In this document: positions 30,796 through 41,821 of the stretch, one piece after another | Layout: each line of letters begins with the position of its first letter | Numbering within the stretch: position 1 is the stretch's first letter | From: Mycobacterium alsense | Lineage (GTDB): Bacteria > Actinomycetota > Actinomycetes > Mycobacteriales > Mycobacteriaceae | DNA length: 64,000 bases | Assembly: GCF_002086635.1 (NCBI RefSeq) | Contig: NZ_MVHD01000011.1 | Location: 58,442-122,441, forward strand | Reading direction: 5' to 3' | The notes under the pieces: generated by a model | The model's input: the letters and a program-made list of their open reading frames with translations, nothing else | The model's database searches: none | What the model was told of the DNA's origin: nothing | Position numbers and translations under genes: made by a program

Positions 30796-32535
30796 ATGTT
30801 CATGTTCGTGGTGCCGGACTTCCTGGAAGCGGCGGCGGCCGATGCGGCGCAGATCGGTTCGGCAGTCAGTGTCGGCAATCTGACCGCGGCCATTCCGACG
30901 TCCCAACTGGCGGCGGCGGGCGCCGACGAGGTGTCGGCGGCGGTCGCGGCGCTGTTCGGCGCGCACGCCCAGGAGTATCAGGCGGCGGCAGCGCAGGCGG
31001 CCACGTATCACGAGCAATTCCTGCGCACGCTGGGCGCGGCGGCGGCCATGTATGCCGGTGCCGAGGCGAGCGTCGCCTCCGGCCTGACTTCCGCGGCTGC
31101 CAACGGGTTCCAGACGTTTGTCTACGGGCCGATTCACGCGACCGGTGAAGCCTGGATCAACAGCCCTCTCGGCCAGGCGGTCGGCCCGATCATCAACGCG
31201 CCCACCGACTTCCTGCTGGGGCGCGACCTGATCGGCAACGGTGCCGCCGGAACGGCGGTGTCGCCCACCGGCGGCCCCGGCGGTTTGCTCTTCGGCGACG
31301 GCGGGGCCGGCTACTCGCCCACCGGGGGCGCGGGCGCAGTCGGCGGCGCCGGCGGGGCTGCGGGGTGGATCGGCAACGGCGGCGTGGGCGGCGCCGGCTT
31401 CGCCGGCGGCGCCGGCGGCACGGGCGGCATCGGCGGCTGGCTGATGGGCAACGGCGGCATGGGCGGTGCCGGCGGCGCCAACGCCAACGGCGGCACCGGT
31501 GGCCACGCGTTCTTCCTGGGCAACGGCGGCCTCGGCGGGCCCGGCGGGCCCGGCGGTGTCGACGGCGCCGCCGGTCGTGGCGGGCTGTTCATCGGCGCCG
31601 GCGGTCCCGGCGGGCCCAGCGGGCCGATCATCCAGATCGACTTCGTGCGGCACGGCCAATCGTTCGGCAACGCCGCAAACCTGATTGACACCGCGGTGCC
31701 GGGGCCGTCACTCACCCAGCTGGGCATTGACCAGGCCAATGCCATCGCCGGGGCACTGCAGCAGCAGGGGCCCTTCGCCGGGATCTGGGAGTCGCAGTTG
31801 ATCAGGGCGCAGCAGACCGCCCTGCCCTTGGCCAACATCGAAGGGATGGCGCCGCAGGTGTTGTCCGGGCTGAACGAGATCAGCGCCGGGATTTTCGAGG
31901 GGATGCCCCAAATCCCCGCGGGCATTTTCTATCTGATGGGCCCGATGGCGTGGACGCTCGGATTTCCGCTGATGCCGAACATGGGCCTGGGCACCCAATT
32001 CAACGGGGTGGTCTTCGACCAGGGCTTCACCAACGCGCTGCAGGCGATGTACGCCAACGCGCTGGCCAACCCGATGGTCGTGGCCGCGAACGGCAAGGTC
32101 ACCGAGGTCGCCTTCTCGAGCGCGTTTGCGATCGAGACCGGGACGCTGATGAACGTCAACAACCCCAACCCCTTGCTCATGCTCACCCACTCCCTGCCCA
32201 ACACCGGAGTGGTCCAGGTACAGGGAAATCCCACGGATGGCTGGACGCTGGTCAGTTGGGACGGAGTTCCCGTCGGGCCGGCGACGCTGCCGACCAAGCT
32301 GTTCGTCGACGCGCGCGACCTGATCACGGCGCCCCAGTTCGCGGCCTTCAACGTCGGGCAGTCGCTGTTCACCGCCGACCCGACGACGATCCTCAACGCG
32401 GTCCGCGGCGGGATCAACGAGGTCGGCGCGGCGTCGTTCAACTTCCCCTACGCGGTCACCCGGGACGTGATGGACGCGGTCGCGGGCACCAGCCTCGGCG
32501 GGCTGCAAACCGAGCTGACCGGGCTGATCCCATGA
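30796..32535 (+). CDS. PE-PGRS protein with C-terminal phosphoglycerate-mutase-like domain
   Basis: 579 residues. The N-terminal PE domain (about 1-95) has the helical pair PDFLEAAAADAAQIGSAVSV and ATYHEQFLRTLGAAAAMYAG. A short linker with INSPLGQAVGPIINAPTD precedes a small PGRS of Gly-Gly-Ala/Asn repeats (about 145-275). The C-terminal domain begins IIQIDFVRHGQSFGN, containing the RHG catalytic histidine of the histidine-phosphatase superfamily. The second histidine is in LLMLTHSLPNTG. The layout matches M. tuberculosis PE_PGRS11 (Rv0754), for which phosphoglycerate mutase activity has been reported. Export through a type VII system is expected for PE proteins. Codons fit the neighbourhood. 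Confidence 0.92.
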   Translation: MFMFVVPDFLEAAAADAAQIGSAVSVGNLTAAIPTSQLAAAGADEVSAAVAALFGAHAQEYQAAAAQAATYHEQFLRTLGAAAAMYAGAEASVASGLTSAAANGFQTFVYGPIHATGEAWINSPLGQAVGPIINAPTDFLLGRDLIGNGAAGTAVSPTGGPGGLLFGDGGAGYSPTGGAGAVGGAGGAAGWIGNGGVGGAGFAGGAGGTGGIGGWLMGNGGMGGAGGANANGGTGGHAFFLGNGGLGGPGGPGGVDGAAGRGGLFIGAGGPGGPSGPIIQIDFVRHGQSFGNAANLIDTAVPGPSLTQLGIDQANAIAGALQQQGPFAGIWESQLIRAQQTALPLANIEGMAPQVLSGLNEISAGIFEGMPQIPAGIFYLMGPMAWTLGFPLMPNMGLGTQFNGVVFDQGFTNALQAMYANALANPMVVAANGKVTEVAFSSAFAIETGTLMNVNNPNPLLMLTHSLPNTGVVQVQGNPTDGWTLVSWDGVPVGPATLPTKLFVDARDLITAPQFAAFNVGQSLFTADPTTILNAVRGGINEVGAASFNFPYAVTRDVMDAVAGTSLGGLQTELTGLIP

Positions 32536-33639
32536 CTTCGGCGGACAGGGGCGCTAAAGCCGTGTGAGACGACGACAACGCGCGGAAACTACCCTCGATA
32601 GAACCTGCGCAGGCGCACGGTGGGCCAACGCTGGATAAACAGAGGACCGACAGAACGCCCGCGGACGCACTCAAGCGCGGTGGGTACGCAGGCAGGAACC
32701 GTCACTCCCCAGCGTGGTGGAATAAGACCCCGCCAGCCGGGTGATCGATAGACATTGCGCCGCGTGGACATCGATCCCCTTTCCGGAGAACGAGTTACGT
32801 CGCCAAGCCACGGAACATCGAATCCGCCCCGAAGGAAGCTGCGTGACAAATGACGCGTGGTACTGTCGTAATCTGATGCAGCACAATCCCTTCAGCTCAG
32901 TCGCCTAGGCCACCACTTCGCGGGCACCGGCCGTTGAGTACGGGCAGCTTCCCCGCGGCGGTGGGGCGCTGCGGGGAAGCTGCCCGTCTGCCGCCGGCTA
33001 GGGCAAGTGAGTATGGACCGGCAACAGCCCCCCTAGTCGCCGGGGACGTTGGGCCATCCACCGGTGACCGGCTTTCTTTCATGGTGCTGTTCAACGAATC
33101 TGAGGCACGTAGTACTAGTCGCACCTAACCCGCCCTTCCGCGATGTTGAGTACCAATGATTCGACGCGTGTGGAACAGTACCGAAGTCCTCGCCAACTGG
33201 CGACGCTGTTTCCGGGAAACCTGATGAAGCGGTCCACGATCCACCGCGTCCGGCAATATCTCAACACATGAAAAACCGCTGATCATAAGGCGAACTCGTG
33301 TGAGCGTGGCAAATCCCCAAGTCTAGGCGCAAAGTTCAATGCGAAACTACTCGTTGGTAGCAGCCGAAGACAGGCGGCGTCCCTGAAATAGATTGGTGTG
33401 CAACAACATTAGTTGTCGCAATCCATATGCCTTCCGGCCCAGTGAAGTTCGTCGTTTGACCAACCTGTCCGATGGCGGGGGTCTAAGCTCAAGTTTCCGG
33501 CGATGGTTCTGCGTCGATGCCCCGTGATTGGGACCGGGGTTGTCAGGGTGACGCGGTGGGGTGACCTTCTCCAGTTTCACAAGTTAAGTTCGGTCCGCGA
33601 AGCGGTGCCGGTCTAGTTGAGGCGAGGTTGGAAAACCCC
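32536..33639. other. 1.1 kb non-coding region before the Mas-like gene
   Basis: All six frames hold only short, unconvincing ORFs. The region is more AT-rich than its surroundings and contains the strong hairpin at 32940-32987. In M. tuberculosis the gene upstream of mas is the divergent fadD28; no remnant of it is recognisable here. The promoter of the Mas-like gene should lie in the last part, but I cannot pick a -10 element safely. Confidence 0.55.
32940..32987. repeat. Perfect 17-bp inverted repeat (stem-loop)
   Basis: ACGGGCAGCTTCCCCGC at 32940-32956 is exactly reverse-complemented at 32971-32987, with a 14-base loop of mostly G and C. A transcript would form a very stable hairpin. There is no T-run after it on either strand. 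It lies about 400 bases beyond the PE-PGRS stop and 650 before the Mas-like gene. It could be a terminator, part of a small RNA, or a mobile-element remnant. Confidence 0.85.
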
Positions 33640-36600
33640 ATGGAACGACGCGCCACCCCCGTTGCGATCATCGGGATGGCATGCCGCCTCCCCGGCGGCA
33701 TAGATTCGCCCGACGCGTTCTGGCAGGCGCTGCTCCGCGGCGACGATTTGGTGACCGAGATTCCCGCCGATCGGTGGGACATCGAAGACCATTACGACCC
33801 GGAACGCGGCGTGCCCGGGCGGTCCGTATCGCGGTGGGGCGGGTTCATCGACGGCGTCGGAGGTTTCGATGCGTCGTTCTTCGGCTTCGGGGAACGGGAG
33901 GCGACCGCCATCGATCCGCAGCACCGGTTGCTACTGGAGACATCCTGGGAAGCGATCGAGCATGCGGGCATCGCGCCGAGCTCGCTAAACGGCTCTCGCA
34001 CGGGCGTTTTCGTGGGGCTGTGTCAACAGGATTACACGCTGATTGCCGGTGATGCCGGTTCGCTGGATGACGCCTACGGCTACACCTGCACTCCTTTCAG
34101 CATGGCCTCCGGGCGGATCGCTTATGGGCTGGGGCTGGTGGGCCCCGCGCTCACGGTCGACACATCGTGCTCCTCGGGCTTGCTCGCCGTGCATATGGCC
34201 TGCCTGAGCCTGGACAAGGGCGAGAGCGATCTTGCCCTGGCCGGGGGCGCGATGCTGGTGCTGGACCCGCGGGTGTCCGCTTCGGCATCCGCGCAGGGCA
34301 TGCTCTCGCCCACAGGCCGCTGCCATACGTTCGACGTCTCCGCGGACGGATTTGTCCGCTCAGACGGTTGTGCGGTTGTCCTGCTCAAGCGGCTGCCCGA
34401 CGCGCTGCGGGACCGCGACCGGATTCTGGCCATCGTCCGTGGCACCGCGATTAACCAGGATGGCCGTTCAGAAACCATCACCACGCCATCAGCGGATGCC
34501 CAGGCAGCGGTATACCGATCAGCCTTGGCGGCTGCCGGGGTGGACCCGGCCACAATCGGCATGGTCGAGGCGCACGGCACCGGTACTCCGATCGGCGATC
34601 CACTCGAATTCACAAGCCTTGCTGAGGTATACGGAACCTGTGGCAACCGCGTCGCACTTGGGTCAGCCAAAAGCAACTTGGGGCACACCGAAGCCGCCGC
34701 CGGGGCTGTCGGACTGATAAAAGCGGTCCTCGGGCTGCAGTACGGCGTGGTGCCACCGATGGTGCACTTCACTGAGTTGCCTCAGGCGCTGCGGAGGATG
34801 GAAACCGGACTCTTTGTGCCGCAGGAAGTTATGCCGTGGGCGGACAAAGGTATGGTGCCACGGCGAGCAGGGTTGTCGTCCTTCGGCATGTCAGGCACCA
34901 ACGTCCACGCCATCCTCGAGCAGGCCCCTGCCGCGAAAGCGGGGTGCACAACGCCGGAAAGCCACGGGCCGTTGCTGTTGCCGGTCTCATCTACCTCGGC
35001 CGACGAGTTGCGGCGCACCGCAAAACGCCTGGCCGACTGGCTGGACAGAAACAGGGACCGCGTGGCGATCTGGGACCTGGCCTACACCTTGGCGCGGCGA
35101 CGCGGACACCGGACGGTGCGGACTGCGGTAGTGGCGGAGGACGGAGAGGACATCGACGGGCTACTTGCTCGGCTGCGGGACGTCGCCGAGGCGGATGTGG
35201 CCTACGCACCGGCGGCTGGCCGCGACGATCGCGGACCGGTCTGGGTTTTCCCGGGCCAGGGTTCACAGTGGGCAGGCATGGGCGCCGAGCTGCTAACAAT
35301 GGACACGGTGTTCGCCGCGACCGTGGATTACATCGAGCCGCTGATCGCACGGGAGTCGGGATTCTCAGTGCGCGAGGCGATGTCGTCTCCCAAGGTCGTT
35401 ACCGGCGTTGACCGGGTGCAGCCGACGCTCTTCACTTTCCAGGTAGCATTGGCCACCGCGATGCGAGCCCGGGGCGTGCGGCCTGGCGCGGTAATCGGCC
35501 ATTCCCTTGGCGAGATCGCGGCTGCTGTCGTAGCAGGCGCGCTGTCAGTACAAGATGGGGCGAAGGTGATTTGCCGGCGCTCTAAGTTGTTGTCGCGCAT
35601 CGCGGGAGCGGGAGCGATGGCGTCGGTGGAGCTGCCAGCTGAGCGGGTGCGACAGGAGCTGGCCGAGCGAGGCATAAGCGAGGTCGAGGTGGCGGTCGTC
35701 GCCTCACCGAATTCCACCGTGGTGGCCGGGGCGGCCCAAACGCTGCGCGAACTGGTTGCCGAATGGAAGGGCCGCGACCTCATGGCCCGCGAGGTGGCCG
35801 TGGACGTCGCCTCGCATTCGCCTCAGGTCGAACCGATCCTAGCCGACTTGGCCGGCCAACTCGCAGACCTCACGCCGACCGCGCCGGAAGTACCGTACTA
35901 TTCTGCGACACTTGATGATCCGCGTACACCACCGACTTTTGACGCCGACTACTGGGTGGATAACCTGCGGCGAACGGTGAAGTTCGCCGCTGCGGTGCAG
36001 GCGGCCCTCGGTGACGGTCACCGGGTGTTCGCCGAGTCGTCGCCGCACCCGCTGCTGATCCATGCAGTGGAACATACCGCCAGCGCCGCCGACATGTCTG
36101 TTGCCGCGCTTGCCGGCGTGCGGCGCGAGCAACCGATGCCCCACGGATTGCTCGGCTTCCTGGCCGACCTGCACATCGCCGGTGCCGCCATCGACTTCTC
36201 ACTGCTGTATCCGTCCGGGCGTCTGGTGGATGCGCCGCTGCCGACGTGGACCCACCAGCGGCTCCTCATCGAGTCCGAGGCAGCGACGCGACCGCCCGGC
36301 AAGTCCACGGTTGTGGTGCACCCCCTGCTGGGCGCGCATGTGAAATTGCTCGAAGAACCGAAACGTCATGCGTGGCAGGGTGAGGTCGGCACCGCAACGC
36401 TCCCTTGGCTGGCCGATCACCGACTGAACGGGGTTGCGGTCCTTCCGGGAGCCGCATTCTGCGAGATGGCGCTGGCGGCTGCGAACGCGGTGCTGGGCCC
36501 GGACTCCGAGGTGTGTGACCTTCACTTCGAGCAATCGTTGCTGCTCGGTGAGGCGACTCAGGTGAGCGCGGTGGCGGCAGAGGACGGGGCCGGCGTTGCC

Positions 36601-39600
36601 GATTTCGCGGTGAACACCGAGCACGAGGGTGAGCGCACCCGGCGAGCGAGCGCGATGCTACGCGCGGCTGACGATCAGATGCCGCAGCCGCGCGACATCT
36701 CCACCTTGCTAGCCGCCCACTCTCATTTGATTGACGGTGCGGCGCTACGACAGTCCTTCGCCGACCGGGGTGTCGAATACGGCCCTGCCTTCAGCGGTTT
36801 GTCATCGGCATGCACCGCCGACCGCAAGGGACGCAGCCTCGTCGCCGAAATCAGGCTGCCCAGCTCAGTTCGGTCGCAACGTGCTGATTATTGCGTTCAT
36901 CCCGCGTTGCTGGATGCGTGCTTCCAGTCGGTGCTGGCACACCCGGCCGTCAAGGACTTCTCTGAGGGGCGAGCGTTGATGCCGCTGAGTGTGCGGCGGT
37001 TGCGCCAGTACGCCCCGACGGCTGCCACGCGTTATTGCCACTTGCGGGTCACATCAGTGAGCGCGTCGGCAGCCGAGATCGATCTGGATCTGCTGGACGA
37101 AAAGGGCACGGTCCTGCTGGCCGTCAAGGGCCTGCGGATGGGCATCAGTGGCGGCGCGGGCCAACTGATGGCCGAGCGACTTCTGACCATCGACTGGCAG
37201 CGGCAGACGCTGCCACCCGTGCCCGACCGGGTGGTAGGGAGTTGGCTGCTGATCGATACCGCCGAGACTGATCCGCTGGTATCCCGCCTCACGGACGCGC
37301 TGAAAGCACTTGGAGCGCAATGCACCACTCTGAATTGGCCGCAGGACGCCGACCACGTGGCTAACGGCAAACAGCTCGGCGTCCACGTGCGCAACGGCCT
37401 CGAAGGCATCGTGATGGTCTGCCCGCCACCCGCCGACGATGCAGCCGAGCATGGTTTGCTGCGCGGCCGTGAGGAGGTGCGTCACCTGGTGCGCATGACC
37501 CGCGAGCTGCCGGAACTGTCGGCGCAGCCGCCCCGGCTGTATGTAATCACCAGGAGCGCCCAGGTCGTCCTTGCGGATGACAACCCCAACCTGGCGCAGG
37601 CCGGACTGCGCGGCCTGCTACGGGTGATTGGCGCCGAGACCCCCCAGCTGCGTCCCACCCAGGTCGACCTCCAGGAAGATACTGCCGCCGGCCAGGTGGC
37701 GCACGAACTCCTCAGTGGTTCAGAGGAAGACGAGACGGCCTGGCGCGCCGGCCAAAGGTACGTGGCCCGGGTGCGCTGCACGCCGCTGAGCGCCGAGGAA
37801 CGCCGCGTTACCACGGTGCAGCACGAGTCCGAGCGGGTGCGTATGACGGTCCGCCACCCCGGCGACCTGCAGACGATGGAATTTGTCGGCCACGATAGGA
37901 GGCCGCCGGGGCCGGGAGAAGTCGAGATCGCGGTCAACGCGTCGAGCATCAACTTCGCCGATGTGCTTGCCGCCCTGGGCCGCTACCCCGACCTCGAGGG
38001 TCAACCGCACGAATTGGGATTCGACCTGGCTGGTGTGGTTGCCCGAGTCGGCGACGACGTCACCAACCATCAGGTCGGCGACTGGGTCGGTGGTTTCTCC
38101 GGCTACGCCAACGGCAGCTGGAGTACGTTCGTCACCTGCGATGCCCGGCTGGTGGTCGCCCTGCCATCCTGCCTGACCGCCGGCCAGGCCGCCGCCGCGG
38201 CCACCGCGTACGGCACTGCGTGGCACGGCCTTTGCGACCTGGCGCGGATATCTGCAGAAGACAAAGTGCTGATCCACTCGGGCGCCGGGGGCGTCGGCCA
38301 GGCTGCGATTGCGATCGCCCGCATGGTGGGAGCCGAAATTTATGCCACCGCCGGCAGCGTCGAGCGCCGGGAGATGTTGCGGGGCATCGGCATTGAACAT
38401 GTCTACGACTCGCGCAGCACCGATTTCGCCGAGGAGATCCGTCTCGACACCGGCGGGTACGGCGTCGATGTCGTGCTCAACTCGCTAACGGGAGCGGCGC
38501 TGCGCGCCGGGGTGAACCTGTTGGCTTACGGCGGGCGGTTCGTCGAAATCGGCAAGCAAGACATCTACGGCGATGCCCGGATAAGTCTTTCCCCCTTCCG
38601 CCGCAACCTCACGTTTCACGCGGTCGACATGGCGCTGCTGTCAAAGACCCATCCGCTGCGGTTGCAGAAGCTGCTGCAGACCGTGTACGAGCGGATCGCG
38701 AAGGGTGACTTGCCGCTGCCCGCCTACACCGAATATCCGCTATCGGAAGCCTCTACAGCAATGCGGATGATGAGCGGCGCCGCGCACACCGGCAAGCTTG
38801 TACTCACCGTGCCGCGCACCGGGGAGACCCGCGCGGTAGTGCCGCCGCAAGAGGCACCGGTCTTCCGGGACGACGGCGCCTACATCGTCACCGGCGGCCT
38901 GGGCGGCCTCGGGCTATTCCTGGCCGGCGAAATGGCGAAAGCGGGCTGTGGGCGGATCGTGCTGACTGCCCGTTCCAACCCGACCCCCCGAACGCGGCAA
39001 GCCATCGAACGGCTCTGGGCGACCGGAGCCGACATCGTCGTAAAGTGCGGCAACATCGCTGAGGCCGACACGGCGGTACAGGTCGTGGCCGCCGCCACCG
39101 CCACCGGGCTTCCGCTGCGCGGCGTTTTGCATGCCGCCGCAGTGGTCGAAGACGCCACCCTGGCAAACATCACCGACGAACTGATCGACCGGGACTGGGC
39201 GCCAAAGGTATACGGTGTATGGAACCTGCATCAGGCCACCGCCGGACAGCCGCTGGACTGGTTCTGCTCCTTTTCCTCGGTGGCCGCGCTTTTCGGCTCA
39301 GCCGGTCAGGGGGCTTACGCCGCGGCCTGCAGCTGGCTGGACGCCTTCACCCATTGGCGTCGCAGCCAGGGCCTTCCCGCCAGCGCCATCGCGTGGGGAG
39401 CATGGGGCGAAATCGGCCGCGCGGCCTTCATGGCGGCGAATGGCAGGACCACGATGATCACGCCAGATGAAGGCGCTCAGGCGTTCGCGACGTTGCTGCG
39501 TCACGATCGTGGTTACACCGGCTACGTCCCCACTTTGGGTGCACCGTGGCTGGCATCGCTGGTTGCACGCAGCCCGTTCGCCGAAGCTTTCCGGACGGCC

Positions 39601-39945
39601 GGAGACCGAGCGGCCCCGGGAAACTCCACTCTGCGTGTTGAGCTGCAGACACTTTCGCCAACCGAATGGCCCGTTCGGCTTCGGCGTCTCATAACCGAGC
39701 AGACCGGCCTGATCCTGCGGCGTGCGATCGACCCCGACCGTCCGTTCGCGGACCACGGCCTGGACTCGCTGGGCAACCTCGAACTGCGGAACCGCATCGA
39801 AGCCGAAACCGGACTGCGAATCACCCCCAAAACCATCGCGATCCACAACTGCGCGCGAGCTTTGGGTCTGTATCTTTCGGAAACCCTTGCGACCGACATG
39901 GCCGTGACCGAATCCCCTGAACTGGTCGGAGGTGGCTCCACGTGA
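33640..39945 (+). CDS. mas: Mas-like fully reducing iterative type I polyketide synthase
   Basis: A 2101-residue synthase of KS-AT-DH-ER-KR-ACP order, like mycocerosic acid synthase and Pks2/3/4/5. The ATG at 33640 ([20 protein letters not shown]) aligns with Mas; a TTG 12 bases upstream is unlikely. KS Cys is near 177 in VDTSCSSG (TSC, not the usual TAC). AT Ser is near 622 in VIGHSLGE, with VDVASHS, a methylmalonyl-type signature. DH His is near 927 in [14 protein letters not shown] covers about 1405-1730 with [13 protein letters not shown] has [11 protein letters not shown] and Tyr in [11 protein letters not shown] Ser is near 2043 in GLDSLGN. Convergence toward papA5 is the arrangement of M. 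tuberculosis mas, so mycocerosate synthesis is likely. A Pks5-type product cannot be excluded. Confidence 0.85.
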   Translation: MERRATPVAIIGMACRLPGGIDSPDAFWQALLRGDDLVTEIPADRWDIEDHYDPERGVPGRSVSRWGGFIDGVGGFDASFFGFGEREATAIDPQHRLLLETSWEAIEHAGIAPSSLNGSRTGVFVGLCQQDYTLIAGDAGSLDDAYGYTCTPFSMASGRIAYGLGLVGPALTVDTSCSSGLLAVHMACLSLDKGESDLALAGGAMLVLDPRVSASASAQGMLSPTGRCHTFDVSADGFVRSDGCAVVLLKRLPDALRDRDRILAIVRGTAINQDGRSETITTPSADAQAAVYRSALAAAGVDPATIGMVEAHGTGTPIGDPLEFTSLAEVYGTCGNRVALGSAKSNLGHTEAAAGAVGLIKAVLGLQYGVVPPMVHFTELPQALRRMETGLFVPQEVMPWADKGMVPRRAGLSSFGMSGTNVHAILEQAPAAKAGCTTPESHGPLLLPVSSTSADELRRTAKRLADWLDRNRDRVAIWDLAYTLARRRGHRTVRTAVVAEDGEDIDGLLARLRDVAEADVAYAPAAGRDDRGPVWVFPGQGSQWAGMGAELLTMDTVFAATVDYIEPLIARESGFSVREAMSSPKVVTGVDRVQPTLFTFQVALATAMRARGVRPGAVIGHSLGEIAAAVVAGALSVQDGAKVICRRSKLLSRIAGAGAMASVELPAERVRQELAERGISEVEVAVVASPNSTVVAGAAQTLRELVAEWKGRDLMAREVAVDVASHSPQVEPILADLAGQLADLTPTAPEVPYYSATLDDPRTPPTFDADYWVDNLRRTVKFAAAVQAALGDGHRVFAESSPHPLLIHAVEHTASAADMSVAALAGVRREQPMPHGLLGFLADLHIAGAAIDFSLLYPSGRLVDAPLPTWTHQRLLIESEAATRPPGKSTVVVHPLLGAHVKLLEEPKRHAWQGEVGTATLPWLADHRLNGVAVLPGAAFCEMALAAANAVLGPDSEVCDLHFEQSLLLGEATQVSAVAAEDGAGVADFAVNTEHEGERTRRASAMLRAADDQMPQPRDISTLLAAHSHLIDGAALRQSFADRGVEYGPAFSGLSSACTADRKGRSLVAEIRLPSSVRSQRADYCVHPALLDACFQSVLAHPAVKDFSEGRALMPLSVRRLRQYAPTAATRYCHLRVTSVSASAAEIDLDLLDEKGTVLLAVKGLRMGISGGAGQLMAERLLTIDWQRQTLPPVPDRVVGSWLLIDTAETDPLVSRLTDALKALGAQCTTLNWPQDADHVANGKQLGVHVRNGLEGIVMVCPPPADDAAEHGLLRGREEVRHLVRMTRELPELSAQPPRLYVITRSAQVVLADDNPNLAQAGLRGLLRVIGAETPQLRPTQVDLQEDTAAGQVAHELLSGSEEDETAWRAGQRYVARVRCTPLSAEERRVTTVQHESERVRMTVRHPGDLQTMEFVGHDRRPPGPGEVEIAVNASSINFADVLAALGRYPDLEGQPHELGFDLAGVVARVGDDVTNHQVGDWVGGFSGYANGSWSTFVTCDARLVVALPSCLTAGQAAAAATAYGTAWHGLCDLARISAEDKVLIHSGAGGVGQAAIAIARMVGAEIYATAGSVERREMLRGIGIEHVYDSRSTDFAEEIRLDTGGYGVDVVLNSLTGAALRAGVNLLAYGGRFVEIGKQDIYGDARISLSPFRRNLTFHAVDMALLSKTHPLRLQKLLQTVYERIAKGDLPLPAYTEYPLSEASTAMRMMSGAAHTGKLVLTVPRTGETRAVVPPQEAPVFRDDGAYIVTGGLGGLGLFLAGEMAKAGCGRIVLTARSNPTPRTRQAIERLWATGADIVVKCGNIAEADTAVQVVAAATATGLPLRGVLHAAAVVEDATLANITDELIDRDWAPKVYGVWNLHQATAGQPLDWFCSFSSVAALFGSAGQGAYAAACSWLDAFTHWRRSQGLPASAIAWGAWGEIGRAAFMAANGRTTMITPDEGAQAFATLLRHDRGYTGYVPTLGAPWLASLVARSPFAEAFRTAGDRAAPGNSTLRVELQTLSPTEWPVRLRRLITEQTGLILRRAIDPDRPFADHGLDSLGNLELRNRIEAETGLRITPKTIAIHNCARALGLYLSETLATDMAVTESPELVGGGST

Positions 39946-40559
39946 TACGACGCCGGCTTAAGCCGCAGCAGCGTCGCGAGCAGTTGCTCGACATCGGAGC
40001 CGCGATGTTCGCGGAAAAACCATATGAAGATGTCTTCGTGGAGGACATCGCCGCCCGCGCGCGCGTGTCGAGAGCGACGATGTATCACTACTTTCCGAGC
40101 AAGCGACATCTGTACATAGCCATAGTGAAGCGAGCTAGTGACCGGTTCCTGGCAAGCGTCAGCCTTGATCCGCAACTGCCGCTCGCAGAACAGCTCGTCG
40201 CCGGGCTTGAGGCCCACATCCAACATTTTGCGGACCATCCCTTTGAGGCGGCCGCGATCAACCGTGTCGCGTTGGCGGATGACCCGGAAATCCGGGCGAT
40301 TCTCGCCGAAGAGCTAAAAGTTGTCGGCGAACGCCTGGTCGATCAACTCGTCGCGGACGGATGTCTGCGTGACGCCGCCGAGATCGCCGTGGAGGCCTGG
40401 CTGGCGTTCGTTCGCGCCGCGTGCGTGAAGTGGGTTCAGTCGCAGAATATCTCGCGGACCGACCTCACCGAAATGTGCCTCCGTGCCTTCGACTGCGCTC
40501 TCGGTAGCCGCTTGCGGGGCCGGATGTATATGGGGTACGTGACGGTTCCTACCCCGTGA
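39942..40559 (+). CDS. TetR family regulator coupled to the Mas-like gene
   Basis: A 205-residue regulator whose GTG overlaps the stop of the Mas-like synthase (GTGA), so it must be translated from the same mRNA. The helix-turn-helix is [20 protein letters not shown], then [20 protein letters not shown]. The C-terminal ligand domain is of unknown specificity and could sense an acyl chain. It ends 8 bases from the convergent enoyl-reductase gene. I know of no TetR gene at this place in the M. tuberculosis PDIM locus. Confidence 0.92.
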   Translation: MIRRRLKPQQRREQLLDIGAAMFAEKPYEDVFVEDIAARARVSRATMYHYFPSKRHLYIAIVKRASDRFLASVSLDPQLPLAEQLVAGLEAHIQHFADHPFEAAAINRVALADDPEIRAILAEELKVVGERLVDQLVADGCLRDAAEIAVEAWLAFVRAACVKWVQSQNISRTDLTEMCLRAFDCALGSRLRGRMYMGYVTVPTP

Positions 40560-40567
40560 GCTGGCCT

Positions 40568-41821
40568 TCAGCTGAGCCGGGCCGTTCCCATCAAGACACC
40601 GGCGGACGGGAGGCGGGCCAACAGCACATCGCCCATTGCCGCTGCCGGCGTAAGCACGCCCCGCAGCGGGGAGAGGCGGTCGCGGTCCAAGGCCAGCGCG
40701 AGGCCGCTCTCGCCCAACAGTACTGAGGTGCCCTGGTAAGCGTCGCACGGTTGCGCGAACGTCGCCACGTAGCGGACGCCGGTCGACGTGGTGGTGTAGG
40801 TCTCGACGGTGTAGTGGCCGCGCTTCCGCGCGCTCTCGGCGGGACCGGACCCTGGTTTGGGCGTGATGCGCTCCACCAGCCGGCGGGAAACTCGGCGCAA
40901 GTGCTTGTTGCCGAGGCCAAAAGCACAGGCCAAAGCGCCGCTGGTTGTCGCCGAAGCGATCGGCGCCGCGAGCGATTTGCCGAGGCTCATGGTTTCCGAG
41001 TAGCGGAAAAGCCGACCATAGGGCCAGCCCTGTAACGCATTGCTACGTCGAACTATTCGTGTGTTATGCGGAGCCATCACAAATCCGCCGACCCCGAATC
41101 GCGCAAGCTCGGGCGCGATGTCGCGGCCTCGACGCCTCAGGAAGTCCGGCTGCGCCCCGAGTTCCGGTTCGCCGGCGCGGTCGGTCGTCAGCGTGTAGGG
41201 ATCGTCGATGATCCTGCGGACTTGCACGTCGGTAGACGCGGCGCGCATTGTTTCCAGTATTGATGCGACGGTGCCCCCGGATGCGGCGGATTGGCGAAAG
41301 AATCGCAGCACCAATGTCGTGTCGCAAAGTTCACCGGAGCGGTCCTCAATGACGCGGCGGTAGAGCTGATAGACATTGAGATCCGAAGGGACCGAGTCGA
41401 ATCCGCACGAGACCACGATCCGCGCACCCGTGTCGACGGCCTGGTCGTGGTAGCATTCGATGCTCCTTCGGACGAACAACAGCTCCCCTGTAAGATCGGC
41501 GTAGTCCGTTCCGGCGGCGGCGCACGCCGCCACCAGTGGCAGGCCGTACCGGGTGTAGGGGCCAACGGTCGTCAACACCACTCGAGTCCGCCTAGCCATC
41601 GCCGCCAGCCTCGTTGGCTGCGACGCCTCGGCGACGATCAGGGGCCAACTCTGGGCGGCCGGGCCGAGCATCCGCCGCACTGCCAACAGGCGATCACTGC
41701 AGCGGCCGGCCAGCGCAATTCGTGCCCCCGAGCCCGCATGCGCGAGGTACTCGGCCGTCAGCTTTCCGGAGAAGCCACTGGCACCGTACAAGACGATGTC
41801 AAACTCGCGCTCAGCGGTCAC
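40568..41821 (-). CDS. Trans-acting enoyl reductase (Rv2953-like, saccharopine dehydrogenase fold)
   Basis: A 417-residue NAD(P)-dependent reductase starting with the GTG at 41821 (VTAEREFDIVLYGASGFSGK), which overlaps the papA5 stop. GASGFSG at 13-19 is the nucleotide loop; VLTTVGPYTRYGLPLVAACA and CGFDSVPSDLNVYQLYR are hallmarks of the family of Rv2953 and Rv2449c. In M. tuberculosis Rv2953 supplies in trans the enoyl reduction missing from PpsD during phthiocerol assembly. PpsD of this locus likewise has KS-AT-DH-KR-ACP and no ER. Here the gene is the last of the pps-drr-papA5 operon. A long frame extending upstream is only a shadow of papA5. Confidence 0.9.
   Translation of the reverse strand: MTAEREFDIVLYGASGFSGKLTAEYLAHAGSGARIALAGRCSDRLLAVRRMLGPAAQSWPLIVAEASQPTRLAAMARRTRVVLTTVGPYTRYGLPLVAACAAAGTDYADLTGELLFVRRSIECYHDQAVDTGARIVVSCGFDSVPSDLNVYQLYRRVIEDRSGELCDTTLVLRFFRQSAASGGTVASILETMRAASTDVQVRRIIDDPYTLTTDRAGEPELGAQPDFLRRRGRDIAPELARFGVGGFVMAPHNTRIVRRSNALQGWPYGRLFRYSETMSLGKSLAAPIASATTSGALACAFGLGNKHLRRVSRRLVERITPKPGSGPAESARKRGHYTVETYTTTSTGVRYVATFAQPCDAYQGTSVLLGESGLALALDRDRLSPLRGVLTPAAAMGDVLLARLPSAGVLMGTARLS

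Noticed and set aside
32536..33639. Several ORFs of 60-105 codons in the region before the Mas-like gene
   Set aside because: No ribosome sites, poor codon use and no recognisable domains; some read through the hairpin.
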